Assembly: GCF_001746365.1 (NCBI RefSeq)
Contig: NZ_MJAJ01000055.1
Span: 1-59,076 of the forward strand
Length of the DNA: 59,076 bases
Direction of reading: 5' to 3'
Source of the DNA: Streptomyces sp. LUP30
Lineage (GTDB): Bacteria > Actinomycetota > Actinomycetes > Streptomycetales > Streptomycetaceae
The notes under the pieces are model-generated. The model was given only the letters and a program-made list of their open reading frames with translations. It was not told the origin of the DNA and did no database searches. Below, one piece after another: positions 44,187-53,099 of the stretch. Position numbers and translations under genes: made by a program. Position 1 is the stretch's first letter. Each line of letters begins with the position of its first letter.

Positions 44187-44201
44187 AATTGTGGAGGTGC
44201 G

Positions 44202-45119
44202 ATGCGTCGCGTCCGGTACGAGTCCACCGGTGGCCCGCTGTTCCTGGAGGAGGCACCCGTCCCCGAGCCCGGCCCCGGGGAGCTCCTGCTGCGGTGCGAG
44301 GCCGTCGGCGTGACCCTCCCCGTCGTCCGCAAGGTCGCGGAAGCGGCGGAACCGATCGCGCTCGGGGGTGAGATCGCCGGGCGGGTCACGGCCGTCGGGA
44401 GCGGGGTCGACGACTTCCGGGTCGGCGAGCGCGTCACCGGCCTGTGCTTCGGCCACGGTTACGCCGACTTCGCGATCGTCCACCGGACGATGGCCTCACG
44501 CGTCCCCGAGGACGCGAGCGCGGTCGACGCCGTCGCCCTCGTCCGCTGCGGGCAGGTGGCCCTGGGCGCGCTGGCCGCCGCGCGCCCCGAACCGGGCGAG
44601 GCGGCCCTCGTCACCGCCGCGGCGAGCGGGGCCGGCCACCTCGCCGTGCAGCTCGCCAGGGCGCGCGGCGCGGCCCGCGTGGTGGGCGCCGTGTCCGACC
44701 CCGCGAAGTCCGCGTTCGTGAGGGCGCTGGGCGCGGACGACGTCATCGTCTACGACCAGGACGACTGGGGCGCCCCGGCCGACTACGTTCTGGACGCGGT
44801 CGGCGGCGACCTGCTCACTCCGGCCGTGGCGGCCCTCGCCCCGGGCGGCCGGCTCGTGGCGTACAGCTCGGGCGGCGGGACCGTCCGGGCCTACGACCTG
44901 CTGGTGGGCGCCAAGTCGGTGATCGGATTCCAGATGGCCCATGTGGCGCGCGAGAAGCCGCAGTTGTGCGAGCGGCGACGGCGGGAGCTGTGGCGGCTCT
45001 TCACCGAGGGCGCGCTGAAGCCGTGCGTGCACGGCGAGTTCGCCCTGGAGGACGCCGCCGAGGCACACGCGGTGATCGAGTCGCGCACCAACCTGGGAAA
45101 AGTGGTCCTGGTGCCCTGA
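44202..45119 (+). CDS. Quinone-oxidoreductase-type MDR dehydrogenase
   Basis: A 305-aa NADPH-dependent MDR protein without zinc ligands: GEIAGRVTAVGSGVDDFRVGERV, the dinucleotide site LVTAAASGAGHLAVQLARARGA, and APADYVLDAVGGDLL. It reduces quinones or activated alkenes, typical of detoxification. ATG 44202 has GGAGG 4 bases upstream. It is controlled with the divergent MarR repressor. Confidence 0.9.
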   Translation: MRRVRYESTGGPLFLEEAPVPEPGPGELLLRCEAVGVTLPVVRKVAEAAEPIALGGEIAGRVTAVGSGVDDFRVGERVTGLCFGHGYADFAIVHRTMASRVPEDASAVDAVALVRCGQVALGALAAARPEPGEAALVTAAASGAGHLAVQLARARGAARVVGAVSDPAKSAFVRALGADDVIVYDQDDWGAPADYVLDAVGGDLLTPAVAALAPGGRLVAYSSGGGTVRAYDLLVGAKSVIGFQMAHVAREKPQLCERRRRELWRLFTEGALKPCVHGEFALEDAAEAHAVIESRTNLGKVVLVP

Positions 45120-45168
45120 CCTGGGGACGGCCCTGGACCGTCGAGACGACAGACCACCGAGGCGCTCT

Positions 45169-45201
45169 CGCGGGGCTGCCGGGCCGCCCGGCAGCCCCGC
45201 G
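45169..45201. terminator. Hairpin terminator between convergent genes
   Basis: A near-continuous 33-bp palindrome with 16-bp perfect arms (45169-45184 and 45186-45201, core GGGGCTGCCGGGC). It lies between the stops of the quinone reductase and the symporter-like gene and serves both. Confidence 0.85.
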
Positions 45202-45205
45202 TCCT

Positions 45206-46222
45206 TCACGCCGTCGCCGCTGCCCGGTCGTCGGCCTGTGCGCTCGCCGGGTCCATCGGGTCCCGTGCGCGGCGCTTGGCGATGACCGCGCAGACCATCA
45301 ACTGCATCTGGTGGAAGAGCATCAGCGGCAGCACCGCGAGAGAGGCGTGCGCGCCGAACAGGACGCTCGCCATGGGCAGTCCGGAGGCCAGGGACTTCTT
45401 GGAGCCGGCGAACTGGATGGCCACACGGTCCCCGCGGTCGAACCGCAGCGCCTTCCCGCCGTACCAGGTCAGGGTGAGCATCACGGCGAGCAGCACGGCC
45501 TCGACGACGAGCAGACCGCCCAGTCGTACGGCGCCGACCTGGTGCCAGATGCCGCGGTTCATGCCCTCGCTGAACGCCGTGTAGACCACCAGCAGGATCG
45601 AACCGCGGTCGACGAGTCCGAGCACCTTCTTGTGCCGGGTGACGAATGCGCCGATCCACCGGCGCAGCAGCTGCCCCGCGACGAACGGCACGAGCAGTTG
45701 CAGCACGATCTGGACGACCGAGTCGGCGGAGAAGCCGCCGCCGCTGCCGCCGAGCAGGGCGGCGGCCAGCAGTGGTGTGACGACGATGCCGACCAGCGAG
45801 GAGAAGGATCCCGCGCAGATCGCGGCGGGCACGTTGCCGCGCGCGATGGAGGTGAAGGCGATCGACGACTGGATCGTCGACGGGACGAGGGTGAGGAAGA
45901 GGAGCCCCTGGTAGAGGGGATCGGTGAGGAGGACCGGGACGAGACCGCGCGCGGCCAGGCCCAGCAGCGGGAACACGACGAACGTGCAGACCAGGACGGT
46001 CACGTGCAGTCGCCAGTGCTTCAGCCCGTCCATCGCCTCACGGGTGGACAGGCGGGCCCCGTACAGGAAGAAGAGGAAGGCGATCGCAGCCGTGGAGGCG
46101 CCGGAGGCCACGTCGGCGGCGGAGCCGTGCGCCGGGAACAGCGCCGCGAGCCCGACCGTCCCGAGCAGCAGCAGGATGTAGGGGTCGACCGGCATCCGAC
46201 CCGGCCAGCGCAGGCGTTTCAC
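45206..46222 (-). CDS. Bile acid:sodium symporter-like transporter
   Basis: About 338 aa with ten predicted helices (PYILLLLGTVGLAALFPA, IAFLFFLYGARLS, LHVTVLVCTFVVFPLLGL and so on). The conserved crossover LTLVPSTIQSSIAFTSIARGN and the late GSKKSLASGLPMA are characteristic of the SBF-like family. It takes up organic anions; the substrate is unknown. GTG 46222 has GGAG 4 bases upstream. It is divergent from a LysR regulator, the usual control arrangement. Confidence 0.87.
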   Translation of the reverse strand: MKRLRWPGRMPVDPYILLLLGTVGLAALFPAHGSAADVASGASTAAIAFLFFLYGARLSTREAMDGLKHWRLHVTVLVCTFVVFPLLGLAARGLVPVLLTDPLYQGLLFLTLVPSTIQSSIAFTSIARGNVPAAICAGSFSSLVGIVVTPLLAAALLGGSGGGFSADSVVQIVLQLLVPFVAGQLLRRWIGAFVTRHKKVLGLVDRGSILLVVYTAFSEGMNRGIWHQVGAVRLGGLLVVEAVLLAVMLTLTWYGGKALRFDRGDRVAIQFAGSKKSLASGLPMASVLFGAHASLAVLPLMLFHQMQLMVCAVIAKRRARDPMDPASAQADDRAAATA

Positions 46223-46326
46223 GGGGCTCCACGTGCGGTTCGACAGGCGTACTCGGGGACCGGAAGGCCCCCCTCCATGGTCGCCCCCGTCACAGTGATC
46301 GGGAATCCGGCATACCGCTCTCACTG

Positions 46327-46345
46327 TCATCACGTATCGCGATGA
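46327..46345. promoter_or_regulatory. Dyad in the LysR/symporter intergenic region
   Basis: TCATCACGTATCGCGATGA is an imperfect inverted repeat (TCATCnCG-n3-CGnGATGA), 11 bp before the LysR start. It has the size and position of a LysR-type recognition site. Confidence 0.55.
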
Positions 46346-46355
46346 CGCGGGTACC

Positions 46356-47279
46356 GTGGCGGGTGTGTACGACCCCACTCAGCTGCGAACCTTCCTGGCC
46401 GTGGCCCAGACACTGAGCTTCACGCAGGCCGCGCGGCGGCTGGGGCTGCGCCAGTCCACCGTCAGCCAGCACGTGCGACGGCTGGAGGGCGCGACCGGGC
46501 GGCCCCTCTTCACCCGGGACACCCACTCCGTGGAGCTGACGGAGGACGGCGAGGCGATGCTCGGCTTCGCGCGCCGGATCCTGGACGTCCACGAGCAGGC
46601 GACGGCGTTCTTCACCGGCACCCGGCTGCGCGGGCGGCTGCGCTTCGGCGCCTCGGAGGACTTCGTGCTGACCCGGTTGCCGGAGATCCTGGAGAGTTTC
46701 CGCTACGACCATCCCGAGGTCGACCTGGAACTGACGGTGGAGCTGTCGGGGACCCTCCACGAACAGCTGACCGCCGGAAAACTGGACCTGGTGCTGGCCA
46801 AGCGGCGCCCCGAGGACCCGCACGGCGAGCTGGTCCGGAACGACGAACTGGTGTGGATCGGCGCCGAGCGGCTGCGTCTGGACGCCGACCGTCCGGTTCC
46901 GCTGATCGTCTTCCCGCCGCCCGGCATCACCCGCGCCCTGGCCTTGGAGTCGCTGGAACGGCAGGGGCGGGCCTGGCGGATCGTCTGCACCAGCGGCAGT
47001 CTGAACGGGCTCATCGCGGCGGCACGGGCGGGGCTGGGCGTGATGGCGCACTCGCGGGGCCTGATCCCGCCAGGCCTGGTGCGGATCCCGGAACGGGCGG
47101 GGCTGCCGGAGCTGGGGCGCGTCGACTTCGTGCTGGTGCACGGTCCCCGACGATCCTCCGCCCAGGGCGCGGCCGACGCACTGGCGGCAGCGATCCTCAC
47201 CGGCGGCGACCGTCTCCACCGGCGGCCACCCCCCGGCCCCACCCGCCACGGCGACCCCCGTCCGGCCGACGACGCCTGA
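46356..47279 (+). CDS. LysR-family transcriptional regulator
   Basis: A 307-aa regulator. The N-terminal winged helix is LRTFLAVAQTLSFTQAARRLGLRQSTVSQHVRRLEGATGRPLFTR; a substrate-binding domain follows (LRFGASEDFVLTRLPEILESF ... AARAGLGVMAHSRGL). A Pro/Arg-rich tail ends the protein. GTG 46356 or GTG 46365 could start it. It probably activates the divergent symporter-like gene in response to that carrier's substrate. Confidence 0.9.
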   Translation: MAGVYDPTQLRTFLAVAQTLSFTQAARRLGLRQSTVSQHVRRLEGATGRPLFTRDTHSVELTEDGEAMLGFARRILDVHEQATAFFTGTRLRGRLRFGASEDFVLTRLPEILESFRYDHPEVDLELTVELSGTLHEQLTAGKLDLVLAKRRPEDPHGELVRNDELVWIGAERLRLDADRPVPLIVFPPPGITRALALESLERQGRAWRIVCTSGSLNGLIAAARAGLGVMAHSRGLIPPGLVRIPERAGLPELGRVDFVLVHGPRRSSAQGAADALAAAILTGGDRLHRRPPPGPTRHGDPRPADDA

Positions 47280-47294
47280 ACGCCCCTTTGCGCC

Positions 47295-47468
47295 CTACCG
47301 CCCGCCGGGCTGATACGTGAGCTGCTCCACCCTGCGCAGGAGCGGCGTCGCCTCCACGTGCTGGACGCCCTCCAGGCGTCCCAGGGGTCCGCTGAGGCAG
47401 GCGTAGAGGCCCGCCGTGTCACGGAGCACCGCGGTGACCACGATGTGGGAGGGGCCGGCCGTGGCGGA
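47295..47468 (-). pseudogene. C-terminal remnant of an Lrp/AsnC regulator
   Basis: The frame ending TAG at 47295 reads AGPSHIVVTAVLRDTAGLYA, then GPLGRLEGVQHVEATPLLRR and VEQLTYQ, the ligand-binding (RAM) end of Lrp/AsnC proteins. The DNA-binding half is missing; upstream the frame becomes unrelated sequence. See the neighbouring transporter remnant for the likely deletion. Confidence 0.7.
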
Positions 47469-47512
47469 GGCGACCTCCTCGCGCCGCCGTAGCGGCCCGC
47501 GCCGGCTCGACC

Positions 47513-47854
47513 GTGGCCGGCGTGGCCGGCGCCGCGCCGGCCACGGTGGGCGCGACACGGACGACCGGCGCCCTGCCGCACGCGGCGGCCCACACGCCGG
47601 CGGGCGGCGGCGCCGAGGCGCTGCACGGGACGTTCTCCGAGCATGCCCTGCGGTCCGCGTTCGCTTCCGGACCGGACGCGGCACTCGTGGTCGCGGGCTG
47701 CACGGGCGTGGCCGCCGCCGCGCTCGTCCTCCTCCTGGTCCGGGCGCCGCGCGCGGCCGTCCCGCAGGCGACGGGACCGGCGTCCCCGGCTCCGTCGGAG
47801 GAGCGGGCGCTCCCCGCCCTTGACCCGCGGCGCAGGAGCGGGAGGCGCTCCTGA
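47513..47854 (+). pseudogene. Possible C-terminal remnant of a membrane transporter
   Basis: An open frame of about 113 codons contains ALHGTFSEHALRSAF and a hydrophobic helix LVVAGCTGVAAAALVLLLVRAP followed by a Pro/Arg-rich tail, like the end of a drug-efflux MFS protein. No start region or further helices are present. With the Lrp remnant pointing the other way, it fits the two outer ends of a once divergent pair. The region from 47855 to 48168 shows only the promoter area of the acyl-CoA synthetase. Confidence 0.35.
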
Positions 47855-48168
47855 CGCGCGGCATGAGATCGGCCGGGGGGCCTGACGCGGACATGAGGCC
47901 GGCGGGAAGGCATTCCTGACGCGGGGCACCGGGCCGGGCCGCGCGGATCGCGCCCGGCCCCGGAAGCGGTCGGACAGCGTAAGCGGTACGGGCAGATTCG
48001 GTGGAGATTACGGTACCGAAACTTACTCAACCGTCAGCTTTGTGTCCGACCCTTCCCCATGTGCGCCCATTTTCCGCGCCCGACCCGCGCAGACGAGGGC
48101 ATCGCTCGCTTTCCGCCCCTCTCCCGCCCCGTCGCCGGGTGGGGTAGCTTTCACGGCGCTGTGGGGCC

Positions 48169-50013
48169 ATGAGAAGCGGGGTGCGTTTGCGCGAGTTCAC
48201 CAACCCTCCGTTGGCGTTGGCGCCGCCGGTGGGCGGTCTGGCCGACGTCGTCTTCCGGCACGCCCAGGAGGACCCGCAGTACATCGCCCTCGGCCGCAAG
48301 GACGAACAGGGCGAATGGCGCGACGTCACCGCCGGTGAGTTCCGCGACGAGGTCCTCGCCCTGGCCAAGGGCCTGCTGGCCCAGGGCATCCGGTTCGGCG
48401 ACCGCGTCGCCATCATGTCCCGCACCCGCTACGAGTGGACCCTGTTCGACTTCGCCCTGTGGACCATCGGCGCGCAGGTGGTGCCGGTCTACCCGACCTC
48501 GTCCGCCGAGCAGTGCTTCTGGATGCTCTACGACGCCGAGTGCACGGCCGCGGTCGTCGAGCACGAGGACCACGCGATGACGATCGCCACCGTCATCGAC
48601 CGCCTTCCGCAGCTGCGGCAGCTCTGGCAGCTGGACTCGGGCTGTGTGCAGGAGCTCTACGACGCCGGCGCCGGCATCGAGGACGAGGTGGTGCACCGGC
48701 ACCGGGAAGCGGTTACTCCCGATTCCACCGCGACGATCATCTACACCTCCGGCACCACGGGCCGGCCCAAGGGCTGTGTCATCTCGCACGGCAACTTCAT
48801 GTTCGAGGCGGACACCGTCATCGAGCGGTGGGAGCCGGTGTTCCACTCCAGAAAGGGCGACGAGGCGGCCACTCTGCTGTTTCTGCCCCTCGCCCACGTC
48901 TTCGGCCGGATGGTGCAGATCGCCGCGATCCGCGGCAGGGTCCGCTTCGGCCACCAGCCCCAGCTGCACGCGGCCGCCCTCCTCCCGGACCTGGCCTCCT
49001 TCCGGCCGACGTTCTTCCTGGCCGTGCCGTACATCTTCGAGAAGGTCTTCAACGCGGCCCGCCGCAAGGCGGAGCGGGAGGGCAGGGCCGGGCCGTTCGA
49101 GAAGGCGGTCGACGTGGCGGTGAACTACGCCGAGGCTCTGGAGGCGAAGGCGTGGGGCATCGGACCCGGCCCCTCCGCGGGTCTGCGCATGCAGCACCAG
49201 CTGTTCGACAAGCTCGTCTACTCCAAGGTGCGCGCGGCGATGGGCGGACGCGTGCGGCACGCCATGTCGGGCGGCTCGGCCATGGACCGCAGGCTCGGTC
49301 TGTTCTTCGCCGGCGCGGGCGTGCTGATCTACGAGGGCTACGGCCTCACCGAGACGACGGCGGCGGCGACCGCCAACCCGCCCGGGCGCACCCGCTACGG
49401 CACCGTCGGCCAGGCCATCCCCGGCATGACCGTGCACATCGCGGACGACGGCGAGATCTGGCTGCGCGGTGAAAACGTTTTCCAGGGTTACCTCAACAAC
49501 CCCAAGGCCACCGACGAGACCCTGCACGACGGCTGGCTGGCCACCGGCGACCTGGGCTCCCTCGACGAAGACGGTTACCTCACCATCACCGGCCGCAAGA
49601 AGGAGATCCTCGTCACGTCGGGCGGCAAGAGCGTCTCGCCCGGGCTGCTGGAGGAGCGGGTGCGCGAACATCCGCTGGTCAACCAGTGCATCGTCGTCGG
49701 CAACGACCGGCCGTTCGTGGCCGCGCTGGTCACCCTCGACCAGGAGGCCGTCGAGCACTGGCTGCAGATGCGCGCCAAACCGCAGCTGACGCCCGTCGAG
49801 CTGGTGCGCGACCCCGACCTGGAGGCGGAGGTGCGCCGGGCCGTCGTCGCGGCGAACACGCTGGTGTCGCAGGCCGAGTCGATCCGCACCTTCCGCATCC
49901 TCGCCCAGCCCTTCACGGAGGAGCACGGACTGCTCACCCCGTCGCTGAAGTTGAAGCGCAAGGCCATCGAAAACGCTTACGCAAAGGAAGTCGACGCCCT
50001 CTATCGCACATGA
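48169..50013 (+). CDS. Long-chain acyl-CoA synthetase (AMP-forming)
   Basis: A 614-aa ANL-superfamily ligase. The AMP-binding motif is TIIYTSGTTGRPKG, with YGLTETTAAAT (A5) and GWLATGDLGSLDEDGYLTITGRKKEILVTSGGK (hinge and C-domain). It activates fatty acids to acyl-CoA at the membrane for degradation or lipid synthesis. ATG 48169 is chosen; GTG 48181 (VRLREFTNPP) is equally possible. An unusual AT-rich patch, GAAAACGTTTTC (49471-49482), lies inside the gene. Confidence 0.93.
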   Translation: MRSGVRLREFTNPPLALAPPVGGLADVVFRHAQEDPQYIALGRKDEQGEWRDVTAGEFRDEVLALAKGLLAQGIRFGDRVAIMSRTRYEWTLFDFALWTIGAQVVPVYPTSSAEQCFWMLYDAECTAAVVEHEDHAMTIATVIDRLPQLRQLWQLDSGCVQELYDAGAGIEDEVVHRHREAVTPDSTATIIYTSGTTGRPKGCVISHGNFMFEADTVIERWEPVFHSRKGDEAATLLFLPLAHVFGRMVQIAAIRGRVRFGHQPQLHAAALLPDLASFRPTFFLAVPYIFEKVFNAARRKAEREGRAGPFEKAVDVAVNYAEALEAKAWGIGPGPSAGLRMQHQLFDKLVYSKVRAAMGGRVRHAMSGGSAMDRRLGLFFAGAGVLIYEGYGLTETTAAATANPPGRTRYGTVGQAIPGMTVHIADDGEIWLRGENVFQGYLNNPKATDETLHDGWLATGDLGSLDEDGYLTITGRKKEILVTSGGKSVSPGLLEERVREHPLVNQCIVVGNDRPFVAALVTLDQEAVEHWLQMRAKPQLTPVELVRDPDLEAEVRRAVVAANTLVSQAESIRTFRILAQPFTEEHGLLTPSLKLKRKAIENAYAKEVDALYRT

Positions 50014-50170
50014 TCTCGCCGAGGGAGGTGAAACGGTTACCGACGGGCACGAGACGGGTCTCCGACAGGCTCCCCGGGAAACCGATCGGCGGGGGCAGGA
50101 ATGCGGCGCCCGACGTGATCGTTGACGATGGGAGCATCACTTTGACGGACAACCGAAGGATCAAGAGCTC

Positions 50171-51007
50171 GTGAGCAGCAAGGTCCCCCAGATCACCCTC
50201 AACAACGGCGTGGAGATGCCCCAGCTGGGCTTCGGCGTCTGGCAGGTGCCGGACGACGAGGCGGAGCAGGCGGTCTCCACCGCGCTGGAGGCCGGGTACC
50301 GCAGCATCGACACAGCGGCGATCTACGGCAACGAGGAGGGCACCGGCAAGGCCATCACCTCCTCCGGCGTGCCCCGCCAGGACATCTTCGTCACCACCAA
50401 GCTCTGGAACGACGACCAGGGGTACGACTCGACGCTCCGCGCGTTCGACACCTCCCTGGCCAAGCTCGGCCTGGACTACGTGGACCTGTACCTCATCCAC
50501 TGGCCGCTCCCGGCCCGCGACCGCTACGTCGACACGTACAAGGCGTTCGAGAAGCTCCTCGCGGACGGCCGGGTGCGCGCCATCGGCGTGTCGAACTTCC
50601 TGCCGGAGCACCTGGAGCGGCTGATCGGGGAGACGTCGGTCGTCCCCGCGGTCAACCAGATCGAGTTGCACCCGCACCTGCAGCAGCAGGCGTCCCGCGA
50701 CGTCCACGCGGCGCACGGGATCGCCACCGAGGCCTGGTCCCCGCTCGGTCAGGGCAAGGGCCTCCTGGAGGTTCCGGCGATCGTGGCGATCGCCCGCAAG
50801 CACGAGCGCACGGCGGCCCAGGTCGTGCTGCGCTGGCACCTCCAGCTCGGCAACGTCGTGATCCCCAAGTCCGTGACGCCGTCGCGGATCGAGGAGAACA
50901 TCGACGTGTTCGACTTCAGCCTGGACGACGAGGACCTGGCGGCCATCAGCGCCCTGAACGAGGACCGGCGCATCGGTCCCGACCCGGGGACGTTCGATCC
51001 CTCCTGA
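50171..51007 (+). CDS. Aldo/keto reductase
   Basis: A 278-aa NADPH-dependent TIM-barrel reductase. The tetrad is D47, Y52, K77 and H110 (SIDTAAIYGNE, TKLWN, YLIHW), and the cofactor loop is IPKSVTPSRIEENID. It belongs to the 2,5-diketo-gluconate-reductase-like group with broad aldehyde substrates. GTG 50171 has GAAGGA about 12 bases upstream, rather far. It is separate from the acyl-CoA synthetase (157-bp gap). Confidence 0.93.
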   Translation: MSSKVPQITLNNGVEMPQLGFGVWQVPDDEAEQAVSTALEAGYRSIDTAAIYGNEEGTGKAITSSGVPRQDIFVTTKLWNDDQGYDSTLRAFDTSLAKLGLDYVDLYLIHWPLPARDRYVDTYKAFEKLLADGRVRAIGVSNFLPEHLERLIGETSVVPAVNQIELHPHLQQQASRDVHAAHGIATEAWSPLGQGKGLLEVPAIVAIARKHERTAAQVVLRWHLQLGNVVIPKSVTPSRIEENIDVFDFSLDDEDLAAISALNEDRRIGPDPGTFDPS

Positions 51008-51033
51008 AGGACTGAAGGGGGTGGCTCCCCCGC

Positions 51034-51078
51034 ACGCGTCGAGGGCGCTCCCCGGTCCGGGGAGCGCCCTCGACGCGT
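51034..51078. terminator. Very long hairpin terminator between convergent genes
   Basis: Perfect 22-bp arms (51034-51055 and 51057-51078; core CGAGGGCGCTCCCCGG) with a single central base, between the aldo/keto reductase (+) and SDR (-) stops. A clear bidirectional terminator. Confidence 0.9.
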
Positions 51079-51090
51079 CGCACCGGCTCG

Positions 51091-51810
51091 TCAGTTGGGC
51101 TGGCCGATCGGCCGTACGACGACGGTGTTGACGTCCACGCCGGCCGGCTGCCGGATCGCCCACACGACGGAGTCGGCGATCTGGTCGGCGGTCAGCAGAT
51201 GCCCGGGCGGCAGGCTGCCGTAGCTGTCCCAGAAGGGGGTCTCGACCCGGCCGGGCGCGATCAGCGTCACGCCGACGCCCCACTCGGTGACCTGGCGGCG
51301 GGTGTTCTCCGCAAGCCCCGTCACCGCCCACTTCGTCGCCCCGTAGACGTTGCCCGGGGTGGGCACGAAGCCGGCGACGCTGCCGATCAGGACGATCCGC
51401 CCCCCGGTCTCCTTGAGGGCGTCGATCGACGCGCGGACGAGCAGTGCCGGGCCCAGGACGTTGGTCAGCACCATGTCGGTCCAGCCGGCCGGGTCGCCCT
51501 CCGCGACCGAGTCGTGGGTGGCGGTCCCCGCGTTGGCGACCACTGTGTCCAGCCGGCCGAATTCGCTGAGCGTCAGATCCACCGCCGACCGTACGCTGTC
51601 GTAGTCGGCGGCGTTCCCGGCGACCGTCAACAGCCCCTGCGGCTCGCCGAGTTCCTCGGCGAAGGCGCGCAGCCGCTTCTCGCCCCGACCGGTGACGACG
51701 ACCCGGTGTCCGGCTTCCAGCAGCCGGCGGGCGACGGCCGCGCCGATGCCGCTGCCGCCGCCGGTGATCAGTGCGACCGGTGCGCCCGGAGCGCCGGAAG
51801 AGTTGCTCAT
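51091..51810 (-). CDS. Short-chain dehydrogenase/reductase
   Basis: A 239-aa classical SDR. The cofactor motif TGGGSGIG lies at 16-23, then NAG (93-95), S144, Y156 and K160 (YGATK). NADPH preference is suggested by TGRGEKRL. Cytoplasmic, substrate unknown. A MerR-type operator about 105 bp upstream suggests induction by a MerR regulator, which is not encoded nearby. Confidence 0.92.
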   Translation of the reverse strand: MSNSSGAPGAPVALITGGGSGIGAAVARRLLEAGHRVVVTGRGEKRLRAFAEELGEPQGLLTVAGNAADYDSVRSAVDLTLSEFGRLDTVVANAGTATHDSVAEGDPAGWTDMVLTNVLGPALLVRASIDALKETGGRIVLIGSVAGFVPTPGNVYGATKWAVTGLAENTRRQVTEWGVGVTLIAPGRVETPFWDSYGSLPPGHLLTADQIADSVVWAIRQPAGVDVNTVVVRPIGQPN

Positions 51811-51914
51811 GACATGCCCCCATGGTGTTGCCCGTACGGTCCTCGGTGCGCCGTCGCGCGGCTCGACGTGCGCGAGATGCGAGGCGTCGTGCGACGGGCG
51901 CTGCGCAGTCCATC

Positions 51915-51934
51915 ACTTGGAGCACTCTCCAAGT
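51915..51934 (-). promoter_or_regulatory. MerR-type operator/promoter upstream of the SDR
   Basis: ACTTGGAG (51915-51922) and CTCCAAGT (51927-51934) are perfect 8-bp arms around 4 bp. On the minus strand the repeat overlaps a TTGACT -35-like element (TTGACTTGGAGAGTGCTCCA), the arrangement in which MerR proteins sit between -35 and -10. Confidence 0.65.
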
Positions 51935-52053
51935 CAAGCCCGATCGGACGGACTTGACGCACGGTCTTGACGCGCGGGCTTGGCACGCGGGCTTGGCACG
52001 CGGGCTCGATCGCGCGGACGTGGTCGCGCGGGCCCGGTGCCGGAGCCGTGCTT

Positions 52054-52974
52054 CTACACCGGCTTCACCGCGGTGTGCACCGTGTGCGCCGCGAGCACGA
52101 AGACGTCCGCCCTGCGGTGCACCCCCGCCTCGTCGCCCGGGTCGAGCAGCCGGTCCAGCGTGGTGCGGTCGTCGGGGTCGAGGGAGTCGCCGAAGCCGTC
52201 CCGCAGCCGCGACAGCGTCGCGGCGATGTAGGAGCGGGCCCGCCCGGAGGCGGGCGCCGGCAGGTCGAGCAGGAAGCTGCGGCTGCGGGCGTGCTTCAGG
52301 CCGGCCGAGCCGAGCAGCGCCGCCCAGTCCTCGGCCTCGTCCACGGAACCGGGCAGGGCGGCCCGCATCTGCGCGAACCACTCCTCCTGCAGCACGTCGA
52401 GCCGCGCCTCCAGCCCCGGCCGTCCGAAGCCCGGGTCTCGCGGCAGGAACCGGGACGGCAGACCGCCCTCCATGATCGCCAACGTCCCGCCGGGAGCGAG
52501 CCGCTCCGCGAAGGCGGTCAGGGCCGCGCGCTGGTCACCGAGGTGATGCAGACTGCGGCCGGCCCACAGCAGGTCTGCGGGGTAGTCCAACTCCTGCAGC
52601 ACTGCGGGGAGTTCGCCTGCGAGTGTGCCGAAGCGGTCTGCGTGGCCGAGCCGCTCGGCCCGTTGCCGTGCCCGTTCCAGAAGGGGAACGGAGGCATCGA
52701 CGGCCATCACCCGCGCGCCGGGGAACGTCTCGGCGAACAACGTGGAGACGACCCCCGGGCCACTGCCCGCGTCCACGATCAGCCCCGGCTCGGTCACCTC
52801 CTTTCCGAGCCAGGACAGGGCCCGCTCGTACAAAGGCATGAACAGCTCGGCCTGCGCTTCGAGGTGCGGGGCCATCTCCGCCCAGTCGATGTCGGTGCCG
52901 TGGCCGTGGCCGTGGGTGTGTCCGGCGTCGGGCGTGTGCCGGTCGCCGTGGGATGCGTGCGGGGGGTGCGCCAT
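52054..52974 (-). CDS. Class I SAM-dependent methyltransferase with His-rich N-terminus
   Basis: A 306-aa methyltransferase. SAM motif I is LIVDAGSGPGVVSTLF (66-79), the acidic loop VMAVDASVPLLERARQ, and motif post-I LLWAGRSLHHLG. The first 27 residues contain nine His, including HTHGHGHG, which could bind metal. ATG 52974 has GAGAGG about 8 bases upstream. Substrate unknown. It is divergent from the dioxygenase-like gene with a 125-bp gap. Confidence 0.88.
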   Translation of the reverse strand: MAHPPHASHGDRHTPDAGHTHGHGHGTDIDWAEMAPHLEAQAELFMPLYERALSWLGKEVTEPGLIVDAGSGPGVVSTLFAETFPGARVMAVDASVPLLERARQRAERLGHADRFGTLAGELPAVLQELDYPADLLWAGRSLHHLGDQRAALTAFAERLAPGGTLAIMEGGLPSRFLPRDPGFGRPGLEARLDVLQEEWFAQMRAALPGSVDEAEDWAALLGSAGLKHARSRSFLLDLPAPASGRARSYIAATLSRLRDGFGDSLDPDDRTTLDRLLDPGDEAGVHRRADVFVLAAHTVHTAVKPV

Positions 52975-53099
52975 GGTGGTCAGCCTCTCGTCCGGGGTGC
53001 CGTCAGCGTGCGCCGACGCACCGGCCCGAGGCCACTCCTGTTGCCGAGGCGGCAAAAAACCGGATGCGGACGGCAAGCCGGTTCGCCGAGGATGGCCCG

